64,000 nt of DNA, from assembly GCA_958510875.1 (NCBI GenBank), contig OY294070.1, positions 8,494,001 to 8,558,000 of the forward strand, written 5' to 3'. Position numbers and translations under genes: made by a program. This document shows, in pieces, positions 58,319-64,000 of the stretch (position 1 is the stretch's first letter; every line of letters begins with the position of its first letter). The notes under the pieces are model-generated. The model had not been told where the DNA came from. It saw only the letters and a program-made list of their open reading frames with translations, and made no database searches. Source of the DNA: Endomychus coccineus (Eukaryota > Arthropoda > Insecta > Coleoptera > Endomychidae).

Positions 58319-61300
58319 CTAAATGAATGTGTAATTCACCATGTAGACGGCTAAAATCCATCCAACTATCAGAGTAAGTAAATTTGATGAAGGATGTATT
58401 TCGTTTCCTCCGCCTCTATAATAACCTACACAGTTATACATTCTATTCACTCTCATGATGTCCCTTCTGCTGAAACGATAACGTTGTCCAATTGAAGTTC
58501 TTTTCGTTGGATCCTTCAAATAAAAACAATAGGTATCTGTTAGAAATTCTCTTAACTAAAATAAAGCTACACAAGGCCAAGTGGAATACAAAAAACATTC
58601 CCTGTTAGAATCAATGGACAGAGTTTCGGTTCTCCAGGTTGAACAGTGACAACACGTATTTTAGTTCGCTCTGCTCACGCGCTCGTCAGTGGAACTAGGC
58701 TAACAATAAAGTCACCGATCAACCATCTCTGGCCATCTCTGGCAGCGATTACCATTTTTGAAAATGTTTGGCGAATTCTTCGAATCGCGAGATTTCCACG
58801 AACATATTAGCTATGACCGGATATAGTGGGGAGCCCATGGCTGCTCCCGAGGACTGCTCGTTAAACTTGCCATTGTACAGAAAATATGTGGAAGATAGAC
58901 AAAAATCAATTAACGATAGTAGGTCCATTGGAATGTTTTTGGCAGGTAACAGTTGAAAAATTATGGGAAGGGTGTCTGGAATGGGAACATTGGTAAAGAG
59001 TGATTCGATGTCGAAGCTGACAAGCAAATCGTCTGGTTCAACTATTAGCACTTGGAGTTTTTCAACGAAATCAAATGAATTCAGGGTAAAACTGTTGGAT
59101 TTACCTACAAGAGGTTTGAGAATAGATGACAGATATCGAGAGAGTATATAAGTAGGGAATCCGATAGTGTTGAGAATTCGTCTCAGGAGAACTGAGTGTT
59201 TATTAAATTTAGACAAACCATATTATCGGAGGCTTCTTGACCAATGGGGGATGAGACACTTTTTTTATGGATCAGGAAGGAAAGAATGACGGAAAATTTG
59301 CGTACTGAAAATTCTATAGAGGGGGTGGGATCTTTTGGTAGGAGTTTATAGGAATTAGTTTGAAGATTTTGTTATCAAAATCTTAATCTATTTATGACAA
59401 CAGTTTCTTTTATCAGCTTTTAAAATAGCTAAGTCAGGATTTGCTTGGATTAAGGGCTTAGGTCAATTTGACTTAGGAATGTTAGAATGACGTAGAATTT
59501 TTCAAGTTTCTAAACGAATTTCATCTGCTGCGAGATGGGGAACTTTAGGTAGGGATGCTTCTACAGCAGAAATAATGGATGTTGTAGGAATATTTTTGGG
59601 GGAGAAAACGAAATTAGGGCCTTTAGAGAATGGGTATGTGAAGATAAATTAACCACAGTATTTACAAGAGGGGTTGATCTAACTGAGGGCATTCGGAGGG
59701 AAGGATCTCATTGAATTTTAGAATATGACGTTTGGAATTGAGGATACAAATTTGATCGGCTTAATCATAACTAATTCGGTAGAGCACCAGCCAATCGGAT
59801 GCTGAAGGGGTATTTGGAAAGTTCAAGGTGAAGGCCTAAGAGGGTATATTGATGGCGCTTCTAGTATACTTACTTCGTTCCCGAATCAAAGCTAAACTAG
59901 CGCGCTTAAATATTATTTCCATGGTGAGTTTAAAAGTTCTGTTTAAGCATGAACATGATTGCTATGAGTATTGGGTGGTGCTTCTTCCACTGAAGTTAAT
60001 ACCTCCCCGAGATGCTTCTTTGGCTATATTAAGCGTAGTATTTCTCGTTGGCTCACGTTTGGATATATGGAGGGAGGTTAGTCCCAATATTTCCTCTATG
60101 CTAGCAGTAGGGCAAGACCTTGGAACTCCCGTTAAGCATACGCATCCGAGCTTTTGGGTCTTACTTAATTCCCTTTGTTTCGTAATTCGCTTAGTTTATC
60201 GCTCCAGGTGGGGATTGTTCTAATCATCGTGGTGTACATTCAGAGCAGTATTTCGGGTGAGCATCCCCATATTTTACCTGCTATCCTTCTGCATACCATT
60301 GGGGACTTGTCGCCTTCTCATTTACGTTCTTTTCATGCTGGCTGTAGATGAGAGTATTGTTTAGTGTAATACCTAGATACTTTACCTCATCTCTCATCAC
60401 GATCTTGGTTACATTTAGTTCGATTTTCTTCATGCGATCTATCTTCCTTTTCCTGGTGAAGGTCACTATTTCAGTTTTACTAGGGTTGATTCCTAGTCCG
60501 TCCGAATTCTCTGTGATGTTAAGATCTTCTTGGATGATGTCGCATAGAGTGCTCTCAAAATTTCCTCTTGCCATTTGTACTATATCATCTGCGTATCCTT
60601 GGCAGCGAATTTTTTAAGATCTAGTTTCTCTAGGAGATCATCCAAAATGAACCATAAGGAAGTTTTATACATTAAGAAAAGCAAATGGGGTTCAACCAAG
60701 GACTCATTTAAGCAGGAATTCCTCATATGCGTCCGAAAGAATAAATAAAACATTTGCTTTACTGTCGGTTTTGCAGCATTGTGTGACGTCAGGATCGAGC
60801 TATCAGGCCTTGTACTATAGAGGCTTTTGGCCAGACTTGGTCAAATGCTCTGAAGATGTACAATGCTACAGATAAGTGTTTCCCGGAACTTGTTTTACCT
60901 AACCTAATCTCGTTTGTATTACAATGTTTTACCTTCGCGCTTCGTAATGAATAGATGTTGTTTTTGACTGTGTGTATTTGTCAATTTTTTCTACCCCAAC
61001 CTCGTTCGTATATGATTTGGTACCTTTGTAATGATTGTGTCCATGCCATTCGTTGAAAATGCTCTCCTTGAGTAGTGCAACAGAGAATCATAGTCGTATT
61101 CTAATCCAAAATTGCTTTGCTGGTACTTGCCGATTTTCCGAAAATTTCCTTCCTTACCTGCCAATCAAAACACGTGGAAAAATTAATGTGATCGCTATAT
61201 GAAGAATTGGTGGAATTAACTATTAAATTCCAACAGATTTTCATGCAAGATGACCAAATTCAATAAAACTCAAATTCAAAAAAAACTGAAATATAATGCC

Positions 61301-61952
61301 AGCCAAATGTCATCGACAAAACCACTGACATGAGGTTCTATTTTAGCAATTGTATGTCTTATGTTATTTTGTAGCAGTGCAATTGTGATACAAACCAATT
61401 TCATCAAAATTGCACACGAGTCTGCCATGTAAACTTTACCTGTCTTGTTGATGGGTCGTGTTGTCTGTCATAGCATAGAAAGTCTGAACTGTGATAATGA
61501 TCCATTAATCTATGGATCTCTCTGTCATCTAAATTGTAGGCGATTATGTTAGCTGTTAAAAACCTCAAAATATATCGAATCTGTTCTTAGCGGAAGAAGT
61601 GCTTCTGTCCAGGAGAAAAATACTTCGGAGGTAGCAAAGATCAATTAGCGGTAACTTCAGTTAATTTGTGAAAGGACCAAGTATTCACCTTAATTCTATT
61701 GAAGTCTTACCTTTCCTAATATTTTCGAAAATGATAGTCACGTACGAATCCCTGTCCCAACGTCTTTGTTCATGCTGAAATCCCACGGCATGCATCAACT
61801 CATGTATGGGCGTGCCAATGGTTCTAAAACATCTGGGTGCTAGTTTGAGATCTTGTTTGCCTAATTGTCTACCAACAAAAGATGAACAAGTCGTACCTGT
61901 AGTCGAAATTATCGATAGATAGTCTCTGTCATATCCATATTTCTTTCTAAAT
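58319..61952 (-). CDS. Astacin-family zinc metalloprotease, gene 4 (5' part outside window)
   Basis: Exons seen: B 61711-61952, C 61024-61157, D 58319-58513. Exon A is not found up to 64000 and is presumably further right. B has HELMHAVGFQHEQRRWDRD. C begins GKEGNFRK and has SLLHY in place of SxMHY, as in gene 2. D has IGQRYRFS and MYNC followed by the hydrophobic tail (LLTLIVGWILAVYMVNYTFI). The spliced part is open (189 codons). Of the four catalytic cysteines, the three encoded by B and D are present. A polyadenylation signal is at 58240-58245. Intron C-D contains the same Penelope-like and LINE remnants as gene 3. Confidence 0.85.
58640..59850 (-). mobile_element. Penelope-like element in gene 4 intron C-D
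   Basis: The minus frame 58749-59216 reads GFPTYILSRYLSSILKPLVG, VSFDIESLFTNVPIPDTLPI, YFLYNGKFNEQSSGAAMGSP and YPVIANMFVEISRFEEFA: the RT through its B motif, then a stop. 59220-59850 holds upstream parts with frameshifts. No YxDD box or nuclease is present in this copy. Confidence 0.85.
59851..60910 (-). mobile_element. RNase H-type LINE RT fragment, gene 4 intron
   Basis: The minus frame 60281-60574 reads MARGNFESTLCDIIQEDLNI, GINPSKTEIVTFTRKRKIDR and MRDEVKYLGITLNNTLIYSQ, the segment after the YADD box of R1/LOA-type LINEs. It is followed at 59880-60270 by the RNase H-proximal region also seen at 47.4-47.8 kb. Same insertion as in gene 3. Confidence 0.8.
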
Positions 61953-61959
61953 CTGAACA

Positions 61960-63130
61960 ATAAAAGAAAATCAAATTAAACTTTTGCCATCAAGGCTGGT
62001 ATTGAAAATACAAACTAACAGGTTTACCTAGTTAAAAGTTTGAACAGGCAATTCTATCTTGATAGCATTCACAATTAATGTCCTATTACTATGTTATTTT
62101 ACATTAGAAATAATGCACTAGAGCGTTATTGATTTATAACGCATCACATACAATAACATAAAATTACAAATAACCTTTATTAACATTTCAATATGATTAA
62201 ATGTCAAACAAATGTCATAACAGCTCTCGTCAGTATCAAATGATCTTTGGTATTTTTTTAGAATTCATAGATGGCAAATTAATCAATCGTGAATCTCGAT
62301 GATTTGTTTTTACCTTGAGATCCTGTGTTTCAAATTAAATAACAGATAGTAGGGCATTGAACGTTGAAGGCACCACGGATGTTATAAGGACAGTAATCCT
62401 GATAACATCCTTGATACCTTGAATTACTCCACGATCACTAACTCTTAAATCTGAGTATTGTTTGTTTACTTGCTTATCAAGATAACGGAAGTTGTCATTA
62501 TAAATAAATATCATTCTAAGAATGGGGATAACAAAAATTGAAAATGTCAGATAGTCATCATTTCAAGATTACTGGAAAAATTTACTATGACAGAATGTCG
62601 TTCTGTCGAAACTCAAATAGAGAAACGTCAACGAAAAAGAATCAGTTTTGGAAAATGTTGCTCACAAAAAACGTATCTGTTGTTTAATGTATTTGTCTAT
62701 AGTCTGCAGACCAGACATAACTTATAGTGTGGTGGTTTATTTAAGATGTAGAGTATAGATGAAACAACCTTGCAGCTTCGGAAGACTGTCCAAAACACCT
62801 CCCTCGTAAGGTTGGTTCTCCACTGCATGGCGGCCATAAGTGTCTTATTGTGCTCTCACATATTGCTATTTCCTCATCAGTCTGGTGTATTCTATGAAAT
62901 TCAGTAGCCTGATGTATGTATGTTTTAAAGCTGGCCAGATAATTTTGCGATACCTCTGTACTTTTTTTCTGTTTAGAGGGGAAATCTTGCATAGTCGTCT
63001 CGGGATTTCGTGTCCCCGGGCTTACAGTATTCTTACCGACTGAAACCCCTCCCCCGTAAGGTTATATGCTTTAAAACTAAGCCACAAAGAAACATACGTT
63101 CATTTAAAATTATGGGAAACTTTTTCGTTA
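61960..63130. other. Gene 4 intron A-B, ancestral intron sequence with insert
   Basis: Co-linear with gene 2 (37152-38150). An extra ~200 bp at about 62785-62985 is not present in gene 2, where an equivalent point carries a G-rich run; its minus frame (YLASFKTYIHQATEFHRIHQ) is not recognised. Confidence 0.45.
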
Positions 63131-63139
63131 TTGCGCAAT

Positions 63140-64000
63140 ACTTTATTATATATAAAAATTCTCGGGAAATAGGTCACAATAACACTTTGTTTTAACTATT
63201 CGTCTTTACGTATGTTTCGGTCTCACGACCATCATCAGAAGACTCACTATGTCCAAAAAGGGGGTTTATTAAAACTAATTATAGCACAAGCGTCCAAATC
63301 GCACAATTAAACTTCAATTAAAAGAGCCCACGCCGTCGAAACGAACAGAACCACGAATAATCGGAATTGTATCGTCAGAATTAATGTATAAAAATTATTT
63401 TTTTGTAGTAAGAATCCGCTATTCAGTAATATTATTAAAATATATGAGTGCATATTGATTGGTATTCTCACAACAAATGAGAAGAACGAAGTTATTTGTC
63501 AAGTATCTACTTTCGAAACCAGATGTGTAGGATTTATGACAAGGCCCTTAAGAACGGTTTCAGACCTGTACTGGGAAATAACTATTACGAATTCTTCCTA
63601 AAAACATTTTCTACACTTATAAAGACGTATGTAAGAATTTGCAAGAGATTATTTAATCAAATTAGTATAAATATGACTTAGATTTTGTGTGTCTACCCTA
63701 TGATTTACAGATTTGGGATCCCGTTTTATGTGAATCATCTCCAGGATAGATCTTTTATAATAATTGGTTTCCTTAGTTAAGATATTAACATTTTTGTAAT
63801 CAAATTGATGGTTATAATCAAAGCAATGCTTAGCAAGGGCGGTGGGATTTTCTAAGTTGTTATTTCTTGTGCTATATTTATGGCCGTACATTCTTTTTTG
63901 TAAATATTGTTTAGAGATTCCAGTATAGGTTCCATCACAATCCAAACAATTCAATTTATACACTGTGTGGGTTTGTTTATCTTTGGGTATTAACGGTTTT
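63140..64000 (-). mobile_element. Penelope-like element with GIY-YIG domain, runs off window
   Basis: The minus frame 63649-63963 reads MYKLNCLDCDGTYTGISKQY, LQKRMYGHKYST, AKHCFDYNHQFDYKNVNILT and YYKRSILEMIHIK: a complete-looking GIY-YIG endonuclease (Y..YTG, R..GH, E) of a Penelope-like element. The 3' region at 63140-63640, with the tcggtctcacgaccatcatc motif, matches 26460-26990. The RT should lie beyond 64000. Confidence 0.85.

Noticed and set aside
62741..62992. 83-aa minus-strand frame in gene 4 intron A-B
   Set aside because: Not recognised, with no splice signals noted; it coincides with an insert absent from gene 2, so it is more likely mobile DNA than a gene.

Overview
The window is AT-rich animal DNA, most likely from an insect. 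It has short phase-consistent GT-AG introns, an odorant-binding-protein exon with the insect six-cysteine spacing, the last exon of the centriole gene Sas-4/CENPJ, and a dense load of Penelope-like elements, non-LTR retrotransposons, Tc1/mariner, hAT and foldback/MITE elements. A beetle is plausible, but nothing here proves the order. No tRNA, rRNA, CRISPR or bacterial operon structure was seen.

Layout. 1-8.04 kb: a 140-bp satellite with 54 consecutive identical monomers (181-7740), lying directly upstream of the last exon of Sas-4 (8118-8258, +) and so inside its last intron. 8.3-15 kb: mostly noncoding, with four copies of a ~290-bp tandem repeat (9.84-10.9 kb) and a two-exon gene for a small secreted coiled-coil protein (11502-11902, -). 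15.1-15.4 kb: an odorant-binding-protein exon (-). 15.4-22.1 kb: fragments of a mosaic repeat, RNase H-type LINEs and Penelope-like elements. 22.2-64 kb: a tandem array of four astacin-family zinc metalloprotease genes, all on the minus strand.

The astacin array is the centre of the window. Each gene has four coding exons: A (signal peptide plus propeptide with an aspartate switch, through the first catalytic cysteine), B (zinc-binding motif, always 242 bp), C (Met-turn, always 134 bp) and D (last catalytic cysteine plus a hydrophobic C-terminal tail). Genes 1-3 are complete and open when spliced (317, 314 and 311 aa). Gene 4 lacks exon A, which must lie beyond the right edge. All four end in a conserved hydrophobic tail of about 20 residues that looks like a GPI-anchor or membrane-anchor signal, which is unusual for astacins. 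Genes 2 and 4 have lost the Met of the Met-turn (SLLHY). Introns and spacers carry the same transposon remnants at matching positions in genes 2, 3 and 4, so the array grew by duplication of segments already holding those insertions. Later insertions are unique to one copy: a nearly intact Tc1/mariner-type element in gene 3, an 8-bp-TSD MITE upstream of gene 3, and two long-inverted-repeat elements in gene 1.
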